Source: Candidatus Methanocomedens sp.
GTDB lineage: Archaea > Halobacteriota > Methanosarcinia > Methanosarcinales > Methanocomedenaceae
DNA: 12,871 nucleotides
Assembly (NCBI GenBank): GCA_009649835.1
Contig: PYCK01000242.1
Location: forward strand, 1 to 12,871
Direction: 5' to 3'
The notes beneath the pieces were generated by a model. It was not told the origin of the DNA, ran no database searches, and was given only the letters and a program-made list of their open reading frames with translations. Below, in pieces: positions 1 through 7,188 of this stretch. The translations under genes were made by a program, and so were the position numbers. How positions within the stretch are numbered: the first letter of the stretch is position 1; every line of letters begins with the position of its first letter.

Positions 1-28
1 GGTAAAAGATAGTTCGGAAAAAGATAGT

Positions 29-490
29 TTAGATAAAGTACGAAAGCAGCGCATTGCCGAACAGCATCAGGATGATAAACTTTAGCAATTTACCAAAAAA
101 ACATCCCAGTGTATATAGCCGCACAGGGAATCTGGAGAATCCTGCCACGAACGTGACCACCTCAAAAGGAAACGGAGTCAGTGCACCCAGGAATACTACT
201 GTAATGCCTATCCATTCATGCAGCTTGAACCAGCCGTTAATTCGCTCCCCGATCCCACTTTTATTGAACCGCCCGGCAATGGCCTCACTCCCCCTCCCAA
301 GGAAATATGTGGTCAGGCTTCCGAAGGTGGCACCTGCCGATACTATGACTACTGTAGGAAATAATGGAAAACCCAGGGCAGGCAGACCTGCCACAGCAGG
401 TTCAAGGAATATTGGGAGCAGGCTGCTGGCAATTAGGGATAATAAGAATATACCAAAATAACCGCCAGGTGCTACAATATTCTCAAACAA
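29..490 (-). CDS. DedA/VTT-domain small integral membrane protein (YqaA-like)
   Basis: A 153-residue, very hydrophobic protein with about four membrane segments. Features seen are an N-terminal stretch FGIFLLSLIASSLLPIFLEP, a Gly-rich middle with GATFGSLTTYFLGRG, and the C-terminal LGALTPFPFEVVTFVAGFSR followed by GCFFGKLLKFIILMLFG. The last part matches the VTT/SNARE-associated (DedA, YqaA) fold, in which a Pro/Glu re-entrant loop is followed by AG and a conserved basic residue. DedA relatives act in lipid scrambling, undecaprenyl-phosphate or polyprenyl carrier flipping and membrane homeostasis; the exact role here is not known. It is at the short end of the family (150-200 aa). The start is TTG at 490 with GGAG eight nucleotides upstream (positions 499-502), so TTG initiation is supported. 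It is divergent from the hemerythrin-like gene and appears monocistronic in this window. Confidence 0.8.
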   Translation of the reverse strand: MFENIVAPGGYFGIFLLSLIASSLLPIFLEPAVAGLPALGFPLFPTVVIVSAGATFGSLTTYFLGRGSEAIAGRFNKSGIGERINGWFKLHEWIGITVVFLGALTPFPFEVVTFVAGFSRFPVRLYTLGCFFGKLLKFIILMLFGNALLSYFI

Positions 491-498
491 TAGATATA

Positions 499-540
499 CT
501 CCGGATGTTTACAACTACCAAACGGGATAAAGATATAAAA
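499..540 (-). promoter_or_regulatory. Putative promoter and ribosome binding site of the DedA-like gene
   Basis: On the minus strand, a TATA-like TTTATATC (positions 532-538) lies about 25 nt before a likely transcription start near 509. A GGAG at 499-502 sits eight nucleotides before the TTG start at 490. The spacing fits archaeal promoters. Inferred by eye only. Confidence 0.4.
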
Positions 541-619
541 TCCTAATCAATAAAGCAGTACCCTGACAATATGTAATTTAACCAAAATATCTTGCTATGG
601 CAGATAAATGCCCTATACA

Positions 620-671
620 TTTATATTAGTCTGTGTCTTTAAATGAAGCAATAAAGACCATTCAAAGGTGA
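620..671 (+). promoter_or_regulatory. Putative promoter and Shine-Dalgarno of the hemerythrin-like gene
   Basis: TTTATATTA at 620-628 resembles an archaeal TATA box and would place transcription start near 650. AAAGGTGAT at 663-671 is complementary to the archaeal 16S 3' end. This Shine-Dalgarno overlaps the only conventional start codon (GTG at 668), which is odd; see the corresponding finding. Confidence 0.4.
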
Positions 672-1252
672 TTATTATAATAACCAAAAAGAGCGACCCC
701 ATCACACTGTTAATTGATGAGCATAGAATAATGGAACGGGTAATGGATGTGATGGAAAAATTAGCTGAGGGTATTGAAGAACAAAGACCTATATCCTCTG
801 ATATGATTCTGGGAAATATCGGCATGTTACTTGAATGCAATGATGAATACCATTATGGAAAAGAAGAAGACATTTTATTACCATTTTTGGAAGAGATCGG
901 GAAAAATGAGATAAAAGAATCAATCCAGTCTTGCATTGCCCAATATAGAGAAAATGACAAATTACTTGCCACAATAATCGATTCTGTGGATGGTCACTCC
1001 AATGGGGATATGGATGCTACAATAAGGATCATGGAAAATATCCGGGAGTTCGTCAGAAACGTGCGCCCCCTCTACTTGAATGAGGATGAAGAAATCTTCA
1101 AGCCATTGAAAAAGAACCTGACCACAGAAGAGATGGACAGGTTGAGTGAAAAGTTCCAGGAATTCGATTATGATTGGGATGGGCCTACATTAAACAATTA
1201 CCAGAAACTTGTAAGGGAAATGGAACTAAAAGCAAGTTACAATGTATGGTAA
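668..1252 (+). CDS. Hemerythrin-like (HHE) domain protein with degenerate metal site
   Basis: A 194-residue, mostly helical, acidic soluble protein. The pattern follows the HHE cation-binding family: DPITLLIDEHRIMERVMDVM (residues 10-29), EYHYGKEEDILLPFLEE (60-76), IAQYRENDKLLATI (90-103) and RPLYLNEDEEIFKPL (133-147) correspond to the four helices that normally supply His/Glu/Asp ligands to a di-iron centre. His19, His62, Glu66/67 and Glu139/Asp140 remain, but residues usually His are Tyr63, Tyr93 and Leu135. A classical O2-binding di-iron site is therefore doubtful; a single-metal or structural/sensor role is possible. Related proteins act in oxygen, NO or iron handling in anaerobes. GTG at 668 is the only conventional start that keeps the first helix, since the first ATG (731) would remove it. 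proS begins 44 nt downstream but has its own TATA-like element. Confidence 0.75.
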   Translation: MIIIITKKSDPITLLIDEHRIMERVMDVMEKLAEGIEEQRPISSDMILGNIGMLLECNDEYHYGKEEDILLPFLEEIGKNEIKESIQSCIAQYRENDKLLATIIDSVDGHSNGDMDATIRIMENIREFVRNVRPLYLNEDEEIFKPLKKNLTTEEMDRLSEKFQEFDYDWDGPTLNNYQKLVREMELKASYNVW

Positions 1253-1265
1253 TAACCGAAAAGAA

Positions 1266-1273
1266 TATTATTT
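1266..1273 (+). promoter_or_regulatory. proS: Possible TATA box for a leaderless proS transcript
   Basis: TATTATTT lies 24-31 nt upstream of the proS ATG at 1297, and no Shine-Dalgarno is visible before that ATG. This matches the geometry of leaderless archaeal mRNAs. Inference only. Confidence 0.3.
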
Positions 1274-1296
1274 CCTTCACCATCAAGACTCATACT

Positions 1297-2766
1297 ATGA
1301 CTGAGCTCTCCATTTCATCCGATAATGCAAAGGCTGCCGAAGAATCAAAGTCCCTTCCTCCTAAGTCAGATTTTAGCGAATGGTACAATGAACTGCTCCG
1401 GATAGCTGAGATCATGGACGTGCGCTACCCTGTCAAGGGGCTGTATGTGTGGAACCCTTTTGGTTTTTCCATACGCTCCAGGGTATATTCCATTATGCGT
1501 GAACTCCTTGACAATACCGGGCACCTTGAGGCTATGTTCCCCCTGCTTATCCCTGAACATGAGTTCATGAAAGAGGCCGAGCATATCAAAGGCTTTGAGG
1601 ATGAGGTCTACTGGGTCACACACGGCGGCACTGACCCGCTGGATGTGAAACTGGCACTGCGCCCCACAAGTGAGACTGCTATTTATCCAATGTATAAACT
1701 CTGGGTGCGCTCCCATGCTGATCTGCCGCTGCTTATCTACCAGATAGTCAATACCTTCCGCTATGAGACAAAACATACGCGTCCCCTTATCCGCCTGCGC
1801 GAGATCACATCCTTCAAGGAGGCACATACCGTACATGCCACATGGGACGATGCAGCCGCCCAGGTAGGGGTAGCTACCCGCATATACCAGGAGTTCTATC
1901 ATAGGCTCGCTGTGCCCACTGTGGTGAGCAAGCGGCCTGACTGGGATAAGTTCCCTGGTGCAGACTACACCATGGCAGTGGATGCACTGATGCCTGACGG
2001 TAAGACCCTGCAGGTGGGTACGGCCCATCACCTGGGTGATAATTTTGCAAATACCTTTGATATCAGGTACGAGGATACTAATGGCGAGCAGGTACTGGCC
2101 CACCAGACCTGTTATGGTGTCAGTGAGCGCAGTATCGCAGCCCTGATATCCATTCACGGCGACAATAAGGGACTGGTGTTACCGCCAGAGGTTGCACCTG
2201 TGCAGGTTGTAATAATCCCGATCGTATTCGGTGAAGATAAGACTGTCATAACTGCAGTAAACGAAGTGTCAGATACGTTAAAGCAATCCGGACTGCGGGT
2301 CGTAGTTGACGATAGTGATGCAAGGCCGGGTGCCAAGTACTATAAATGGGAAATGAAAGGTGTTCCTGTGCGTATCGAGATAGGACCAAGGGACTTAAAG
2401 AACAATTCCGCAGTTGTTGCATTGCGAAATGGTGGGAAGACCAGCGTTCCCATAGACGGTATCCTGGCAGGGATCAATAAAGCTTTTACTGATATTCACG
2501 ATAGCCTGTTCGAAACTGCAGCCAGGGAATTAAATGATCGTATCAGGTTGTGCACTGACCTGGATGAGGTGAGGGATTATATCCAGACAGGCATAGCACG
2601 TATTGCATGGTGCGGCGAGCGGGACTGCGGGCTTGAGATGGAAGAGATCGTGGGTGCGGGCATACTGGGTGAGCCTGAGGACCCTGCACTGGGTAAGGGT
2701 GATGGTTTGTGCCCCATTTGCGGTAAGCCTACCGATATTGTGGTGCTGATGGCGCGGACGTACTGA
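1297..2766 (+). CDS. proS: Prolyl-tRNA synthetase, archaeal/eukaryal type
   Basis: Class II aminoacyl-tRNA synthetase that charges tRNA-Pro with proline using ATP in the cytoplasm. The 489-residue length from ATG 1297 is normal for the archaeal type, which lacks the bacterial editing insertion. Seen in order: the LRPTSETAIYPMYK substrate-binding stretch (residues 121-134), motif 2 as FRYETKHTRPLIRLREITSF (154-173), TVHAT on the ATP side (178-182), QVGTAHHLGDNFANTFDI (239-256), motif 3 around CYGVSERSIAALI (272-284), an anticodon-binding domain (about 300-400), and a C-terminal zinc domain with Cys439, Cys444, Cys472 and Cys475 ending in ARTY; the terminal Tyr is characteristic. The frame is open upstream to 1174, inside the hemerythrin-like gene, but that extension is not conserved-looking and ATG 1297 gives the family N-terminus. 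It is convergent with the ECF ATPase gene 44 bp downstream. Confidence 0.96.
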   Translation: MTELSISSDNAKAAEESKSLPPKSDFSEWYNELLRIAEIMDVRYPVKGLYVWNPFGFSIRSRVYSIMRELLDNTGHLEAMFPLLIPEHEFMKEAEHIKGFEDEVYWVTHGGTDPLDVKLALRPTSETAIYPMYKLWVRSHADLPLLIYQIVNTFRYETKHTRPLIRLREITSFKEAHTVHATWDDAAAQVGVATRIYQEFYHRLAVPTVVSKRPDWDKFPGADYTMAVDALMPDGKTLQVGTAHHLGDNFANTFDIRYEDTNGEQVLAHQTCYGVSERSIAALISIHGDNKGLVLPPEVAPVQVVIIPIVFGEDKTVITAVNEVSDTLKQSGLRVVVDDSDARPGAKYYKWEMKGVPVRIEIGPRDLKNNSAVVALRNGGKTSVPIDGILAGINKAFTDIHDSLFETAARELNDRIRLCTDLDEVRDYIQTGIARIAWCGERDCGLEMEEIVGAGILGEPEDPALGKGDGLCPICGKPTDIVVLMARTY

Positions 2767-2770
2767 AAGA

Positions 2771-2791
2771 ACCTGGTTGTTGGTATCAGGT
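2771..2791. terminator. Weak inverted repeat between the convergent proS and ECF ATPase genes
   Basis: ACCTG (2771-2775) and CAGGT (2787-2791) are perfect inverted repeats with an 11-nt loop in the 44-bp gap between two convergent genes. There is no clear T-run on either strand, so terminator function is only a guess. Confidence 0.2.
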
Positions 2792-2810
2792 ACTTGTTTG
2801 GTATGATCGG

Positions 2811-4229
2811 TCATGTCTGGTTCAACATTTTCATCCGGGCCAGGAACTTGTTCAGGTGTCCCCGGTCCTGCCCGGTAGTAGGTTCGTCCAGCACGATAAT
2901 ATCAGGTTCCATGGACAATATGGAAGCAACCGCCAGCCTCTGCCTCTGGCCCCGGCTCAGTGAGTGCGGGTGCCGGTCGCGGTAAACTGACAGTTCCATC
3001 ATTTCCAGGGCCTGGTCCACCCTTTTCTCTATATCATCAGGTCTTGACTGCCTGTTCTTCAGCCCGAAAGCCACCTCCTCATATACCGTGTCAGTAAATA
3101 ACTGGTAATCGGGATTCTGGAACAGGTACCCCACAACCTGGGCCTGTTCTGCCACACCCCGTTTTCGAATATCCTGCCCGTCTATCAGTATTCGCCCCGC
3201 AGTTGGCCTGTTAAGTCCTATAAGGCAGCTCAACAGGGTGGTCTTTCCTGAGCCGTTGGGCCCGATCAGGGCCACAAATTCGCCCCGTCTGATTTCCAGG
3301 TTGACACCCTTCAATGCCTGGTTGCCGTCATGGTAACCAAATTCGACATTCTCAAATACCACCTGGGGCACACCCCTGACCGGATGGGATGCAGCTGGCA
3401 GGTCTTTGAAAGAGCCGTTGAGACTGCCCAGGCCAGATACAATATCATCATAGGAAGGTCTTACCTCAAGTAAACTGGAAATACCCATCAACTGGGGCAG
3501 ATGAATGCCAATTTCCTCCAGGACATCAAGGTCCTGGCTGAAAATGTCATAGGTATTTCCATCCAGGATTATCCTGCCCTTGTCCATCACTACCGACCTG
3601 TCTGCAAGCCCCATCACCTCATCGATCTTATGCTCTATCAGGATTATTGTGATCTTCCTATCCCGGTTCAGGTGTTTCAAGGTCTCAAATACCTCTTTCG
3701 TACCTGCAGGGTCAAGGTCTGAGGTGGGTTCATCAAGCACCAGTATTTTGGGTTCCATAGCAAGGTTGCCTGCAATAGCTGTTCGCTGCTTCTCACCCCC
3801 TGACAGCGTGAAAGTGAACCTATCCTTCAAGTCCTTCAATCCAACCGTTTCCAGGGAGTGCTTCACACGTGCACGTATCCCTTCCCTTTCAATACCCAGG
3901 TTCTCAGGGCCAAAGGCAACATCCTCTTCCACTGTCAACCCGAACAACTGGGTATCAGGGTTCTGGAATACCAGCCCGACATCGGTGGATAACTGGTAGA
4001 CCTTATGGTCCCTGACATTTTTTTTGTTTATGAATATCTCACCAGTGAGGTCTCCGCCTGCAACTTTGGGAATTATACCATTCAGGCACTGGACAAGCGT
4101 TGATTTCCCGCAACCACTGGGCCCAAGCAAGAGTATGAACTCGCCCTCTTCGACTGTCAGGTTGATATTATCAAGTGATGCTTCTTCAGAATCAGGATAA
4201 TAATATGTAAGGTTTTCAATTGATATCAT
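2811..4229 (-). CDS. Fused double ATP-binding protein of an ECF-type importer, C-terminally truncated
   Basis: Energy-coupling-factor (CbiO/EcfA-EcfA') ATPase with two nucleotide-binding domains in one chain of 472 residues; it would power the EcfT/S-component importer from the cytoplasmic face. Domain 1: Walker A GPSGCGKST (36-44), Q-loop FQNPDTQLF (88-96), typical of ECF ATPases, signature LSGGEKQR (142-149), Walker B ILVLDEPTSDLD (162-173), H-loop His200 in IEHK. Domain 2: Walker A GPNGSGKTT (323-331), FQNPDYQLF (370-378), signature LSRGQRQR (424-431), Walker B IIVLDEPTTGQD (444-455). The chain then stops 17 residues later, before the switch His and the rest of the domain, which normally adds 50-100 residues. 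The ATG at 4229 is preferred because MISIENLTYYY is the usual family N-terminus; a TTG at 4259 would add ten residues. It is divergent from ecfT, with a shared 103-bp promoter region. Confidence 0.9.
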   Translation of the reverse strand: MISIENLTYYYPDSEEASLDNINLTVEEGEFILLLGPSGCGKSTLVQCLNGIIPKVAGGDLTGEIFINKKNVRDHKVYQLSTDVGLVFQNPDTQLFGLTVEEDVAFGPENLGIEREGIRARVKHSLETVGLKDLKDRFTFTLSGGEKQRTAIAGNLAMEPKILVLDEPTSDLDPAGTKEVFETLKHLNRDRKITIILIEHKIDEVMGLADRSVVMDKGRIILDGNTYDIFSQDLDVLEEIGIHLPQLMGISSLLEVRPSYDDIVSGLGSLNGSFKDLPAASHPVRGVPQVVFENVEFGYHDGNQALKGVNLEIRRGEFVALIGPNGSGKTTLLSCLIGLNRPTAGRILIDGQDIRKRGVAEQAQVVGYLFQNPDYQLFTDTVYEEVAFGLKNRQSRPDDIEKRVDQALEMMELSVYRDRHPHSLSRGQRQRLAVASILSMEPDIIVLDEPTTGQDRGHLNKFLARMKMLNQT

Positions 4230-4332
4230 TTCGATTTCTATCCAACCGAATAACACCAATTAAGTATAAATAACATAGCCTTATATCGGAAGTAATACGT
4301 CTACGTGAAATCATAGTGATTTTGGTGATTTT
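4230..4332. promoter_or_regulatory. Divergent promoter region between the ECF ATPase gene and ecfT
   Basis: On the minus strand, TTATTTATAC (4264-4273) is a TATA-like box for the ATPase gene, giving a leader of about ten nucleotides. On the plus strand, TTATAT (4281-4286) would start transcription around 4308-4312. A Shine-Dalgarno GGTGAT lies at 4324-4329, just before the TTG start of ecfT at 4333. No riboswitch (TPP or cobalamin) can be recognised, and the space is too short for the common ones. Confidence 0.45.
4308..4322. promoter_or_regulatory. 15-bp palindrome overlapping the predicted ecfT transcription start
   Basis: AAATCA-TAG-TGATTT is a perfect inverted repeat with 6-bp arms and a 3-nt centre. 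It lies 22-27 bp downstream of the plus-strand TATA-like box and directly before the ecfT ribosome binding site, where an archaeal repressor would typically bind. The binding protein is unknown; the NikR-like regulator encoded at 12215-12631 is a candidate by proximity only. Confidence 0.4.
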
Positions 4333-5184
4333 TTGCGGGGAATATTCCGTTATGAACAAAAGGAAACAATAATCCACAGCATTGACCCGAGGGTCAAGTT
4401 AATATGGGTATTCAGTGTCTCCACCCTGACCATCACAGCCGGTGTACCCTGGGTATTGCTGGCGATATTCCTGTCAACCCTGCCCTTCTGGGCACTGTTA
4501 CGCCCTTCCAGAGAGAAGATCAAATCCATTGCTTTCGTGCTATTTACGATGGTATTCGGGTTCATGATCTCCCAGTCATTATTCTACTACTGGGGTGAAA
4601 CACCCACATTTACCATAATCCCGGCAACCTTCCCGGTAATCGGACCCATTACAGGCGGGATCCATGTATATATGGAAGGTGCCGTGTATGGGTTCATCCA
4701 GTCATTCCGGTTCATGGCATCGGTAAGTGCCGCCCTTTTGCTTGTGGCCACCACCCATCCCAGTGAGCTCATTGCAGGTCTTGTACGTTTTATCCAGATA
4801 GGCAAGAGACACTTCGGTTTTCCAAGTGAGATCGCTTTTATGGTTTCTTCTGCAGTAAGTTTTGCTCCTTCCATGATAGAGGAAAGTCTCATCACTATAA
4901 ATGCCATGCAGGTACGGGGCCTTAAGATGAAGGGTATCACCAACAAGATAATCGCATTAAAACACCTCTTTTTCCCGCTTGTCATCAATATTCTAAGAAC
5001 AGGCCGGCAGATGGCTATCGCTGCCGATTCAAGGGCCTTCAGGGCAACAAAGCACAGGACATATCTAAATGAACTAAAACTGGGTCGCCCGGATTATATT
5101 TTTCTCTCATATATCGTTGTATTCATGAGTACCGGATTATATCTCAGTTTTATAGGTTATGGCGGCACAGTGCCGGGGATATAA
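4333..5184 (+). CDS. ecfT: ECF transporter transmembrane coupling subunit EcfT
   Basis: A 283-residue integral membrane protein that couples ATP hydrolysis by the ECF ATPases to toppling of the substrate-binding S component. It shows the family N-terminus IHSIDPRVKLIWVF (residues 14-27), about five or six hydrophobic segments, and the two cytoplasmic coupling-helix signatures that dock in the ATPase grooves: AMQVRG (191-196, consensus A-x-x-A-R-G with Val for Ala) and ADSRAFR (231-237). The start must be TTG at 4333: the frame is closed at 4306, there is no ATG or GTG before the conserved IDPR motif, and GGTGAT at 4324-4329 supports initiation there. It is divergent from its partner ATPase gene and forms the first gene of the plus-strand cluster. 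Confidence 0.9.
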   Translation: MRGIFRYEQKETIIHSIDPRVKLIWVFSVSTLTITAGVPWVLLAIFLSTLPFWALLRPSREKIKSIAFVLFTMVFGFMISQSLFYYWGETPTFTIIPATFPVIGPITGGIHVYMEGAVYGFIQSFRFMASVSAALLLVATTHPSELIAGLVRFIQIGKRHFGFPSEIAFMVSSAVSFAPSMIEESLITINAMQVRGLKMKGITNKIIALKHLFFPLVINILRTGRQMAIAADSRAFRATKHRTYLNELKLGRPDYIFLSYIVVFMSTGLYLSFIGYGGTVPGI

Positions 5185-5185
5185 A

Positions 5186-6112
5186 ATGAAAAAAATCGCT
5201 CTTTTCATTTCAATCTTGTTGCTGGTACCCCTGGCCTCTGCCGGTGAATGGCGGGGTGATGGCACGCCGCTGTATACAATAGCCGAGGGCAGGATCCATG
5301 GCGGGGTTTACGTGGGTGGCGGTCACGGCCTGACCTATGAAGACCCTTATGTGGAATACTTTGACCTGCCCGGTAACATTGAATATGCCCGCCTGTATGT
5401 ACCTGTGTGGAATTATAACGAAGGCGACTGGATCGAGGTCAGCATCAATGGAAAAAGCCTGGGCAGGTCAAGCGAACCTGACTATGTGGCCGCATGGGGG
5501 ATTTGCGATTATGTCTTAAATGTCACTGATGAATTGTCACCAGGGATGAACACTGTATCAGTAACCTATCATAACACAAACGGTGCGCCGTACAGCATTG
5601 TCCTGGTGGCAGTGTATAATGATACTACTATGCCACAAACCCGGTTCTGGATTGCCGAAGGGAACCATGCCCTCTCCCAAACGTCCAAAATAGACCATGC
5701 TGAGGTAATATTCAAGGGTGATATCCCAAAAGAGGCAACAAATGCCACACTGTGGACAATGATAATAGCAGGTAATGAGGGTGAGATCGATAAGTTATAT
5801 TTCAATTCCAATCTGCTGGGTGAGGATGTTGGCAGGAGAAAGTCCGGTGCATACTTTGACCTGGACAGCTGGGATGTCACAGAGTTTGTTGGAACTGCCA
5901 ACAATTCAGTCTGGTTTGAGCGTGGCGGGGAAACATATATCCATCCTTTTAATGCAGTTCTTTCGATAGAATTCATGGAAGACCAGGGAGACGATTACAT
6001 TGAGATCCACCCAATGGCAGAATCAGAAGGAGAAAATTTACCCAGAGCAGTTGTTATGGTCCTGGTTGTTTCAATGTTATTCCTGATATACAGGGTAAGG
6101 AGTAAAAAATGA
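5186..6112 (+). CDS. DUF3344-type cell-surface protein with C-terminal membrane anchor
   Basis: A 308-residue exported protein. Residues 1-19 are a signal peptide (MKKIALFISILLLVPLASA). The ectodomain contains two similar halves. The first half has GGVYVGGGHGL (39-49), EYFDLPGNIEYARLYVPVW (57-75), YVLNVTDELSPGMNTVSV (109-126), then a Val-rich strand and FWIAEGNHAL (154-163). The second half has KLYFNSNLLG (203-212), SWDVTEFV (228-235) and YIHPFNAVLSIEF (251-263). This is the pattern I associate with archaeal DUF3344, a family of unknown function. Residues 286-303 form one membrane helix followed by RVRSKK, so the protein is anchored with its body outside. Several N-glycosylation sequons (NVT, NDT, NAT, NNS) are present. 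ATG 5186 starts one nucleotide after the ecfT stop; the ATG at 5159 inside ecfT would spoil the signal peptide. Confidence 0.8.
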   Translation: MKKIALFISILLLVPLASAGEWRGDGTPLYTIAEGRIHGGVYVGGGHGLTYEDPYVEYFDLPGNIEYARLYVPVWNYNEGDWIEVSINGKSLGRSSEPDYVAAWGICDYVLNVTDELSPGMNTVSVTYHNTNGAPYSIVLVAVYNDTTMPQTRFWIAEGNHALSQTSKIDHAEVIFKGDIPKEATNATLWTMIIAGNEGEIDKLYFNSNLLGEDVGRRKSGAYFDLDSWDVTEFVGTANNSVWFERGGETYIHPFNAVLSIEFMEDQGDDYIEIHPMAESEGENLPRAVVMVLVVSMLFLIYRVRSKK

Positions 6113-7188
6113 AGCTAATAGCCATTCTCATATTACTGATCTTTTTCTTGCCGCAATTAGCAGCGGCTGAACTTGAGATCGGCATGGACATACCCTTGAA
6201 GAATAAGGAAATTTACCAGGAAAACAGACTGGTTGCCGGTGTATCATGGTATGAAAGGGGCCAGGTTGTCCTGACCAATACAGGGGATGAAAAACTGCAT
6301 AATATCCTGGTATCTGTGGATGTCCCGCTTCAAATGGATATCGAGATCCCTGTACAGGCAATGAAAAACATCAGTGCTGATAATAACAATGTAACAGCCA
6401 GGATCGGGGAGTTAGGGCCAGGGGAATCCATATCATTTATTTTCAGTGTAAAGCCGCCCGAATCGATCGAATTCAAGAAAAAGGGAAGTTTTGCAATATC
6501 AGCCAGCTACGAAGACAGTACCGGTACTCATTCCACCAGCTATACCCATGTTGTTGAGGTTGTCCCCCCACCTTCCTGGATAACCTACGGCACTGTGCTT
6601 GCAAGCATATGTATCATTTTACTGGCCTTTTTAATTGCCTGGAAGTTCAATGTGCTGGAAGCGTTCACTACCATTGACCTTGTCACCATAGCCCTCCTGG
6701 CCGGCCTTATCGGTGTTGTTTTCAGGTGGTTCTGGCAGACCTTCAACGACCTGCTTGGTCCCCTTGGCGGACTGCTGTTCACCATACCCACGGCCGTGTT
6801 GATGATAATTGCACTCCAGATTGTAAGAAAGCCTGGTACGGCCACGCTGCTGTTCACGGTGGTCGAACTTGTAGCGCTTGTGGTGTGGGGCTCCAATATC
6901 ACTGTATGGATGGGGTGGTATATGACAGAAGGCATAATCGTGGATATTCTGGTATTGCTATTCAAGAAAGATTATGCAGACAGGCGGAGTACGGCTATAA
7001 TCTACGCTGTGGCAAGGAGTGCCTATGCTTACTGGATGTTCTATTTCTTTTTTGCACCTGCTGTCTGGAAGGTATATTATGCCCCCTGGTATGCCTGGGG
7101 GGAGGTGGGTATTGCCGCCATCGGCGGTCTGATAGGAGGGGCTATAGGATACAGTATTGCTAAAAAAGTGAGAGGAGCTATGATATGA
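6109..7188 (+). CDS. YkoE-like ECF S component fused to a signal peptide and extracellular beta-sandwich domain
   Basis: A 359-residue protein in three parts. Residues 1-20 are a signal peptide. Residues 21-156 form an extracellular Ig-like/NEW3-like domain (WYERGQVVLTNTGDEKLHNI, residues 47-66; ARIGELGPGESISF, 97-110). Residues 158-178 are a membrane helix, and about 186-355 a multi-helix membrane domain. The last part resembles the YkoE family of ECF substrate-binding components (thiamine/HMP in Bacillus): TIDLVTIALLAGLIGVVF (188-205), the conserved VRKPG (239-243), WYMTEGIIVDILVLLF (270-285) and a Gly-rich last helix AAIGGLIGGAIGY (336-348). The acidic residues expected after RKPG in YkoE are not in the same places, so the substrate may differ. 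The gene starts in an ATGA overlap with the previous stop, with AAGGAG six nucleotides upstream (6097-6102). It supplies the S component missing from the EcfT/ATPase set. Confidence 0.65.
   Translation: MKLIAILILLIFFLPQLAAAELEIGMDIPLKNKEIYQENRLVAGVSWYERGQVVLTNTGDEKLHNILVSVDVPLQMDIEIPVQAMKNISADNNNVTARIGELGPGESISFIFSVKPPESIEFKKKGSFAISASYEDSTGTHSTSYTHVVEVVPPPSWITYGTVLASICIILLAFLIAWKFNVLEAFTTIDLVTIALLAGLIGVVFRWFWQTFNDLLGPLGGLLFTIPTAVLMIIALQIVRKPGTATLLFTVVELVALVVWGSNITVWMGWYMTEGIIVDILVLLFKKDYADRRSTAIIYAVARSAYAYWMFYFFFAPAVWKVYYAPWYAWGEVGIAAIGGLIGGAIGYSIAKKVRGAMI

Noticed and set aside
1174..1296. Upstream extension of the proS frame into the hemerythrin-like gene
   Set aside because: The extra 41 residues lack family similarity and lie over the end of another gene; ATG 1297 gives the normal archaeal ProRS N-terminus.
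1366..2157. 263-codon open frame on the minus strand inside proS
   Set aside because: It is fully antisense to the well-conserved proS catalytic core, has a composition like a complement translation (rich in His, Cys, Gly and Ile) and shows no recognisable domain.
4230..4332. Search for a thiamine or cobalamin riboswitch upstream of ecfT
   Set aside because: The region is only about 100 bp, contains promoter elements for both strands, and none of the conserved riboswitch core sequences is visible.
6726..7163. 145-codon plus-strand frame inside the S-component gene
   Set aside because: It overlaps the membrane domain in another frame, is rich in Cys, Gly and Arg as expected for a shifted frame, and has no ribosome binding site.
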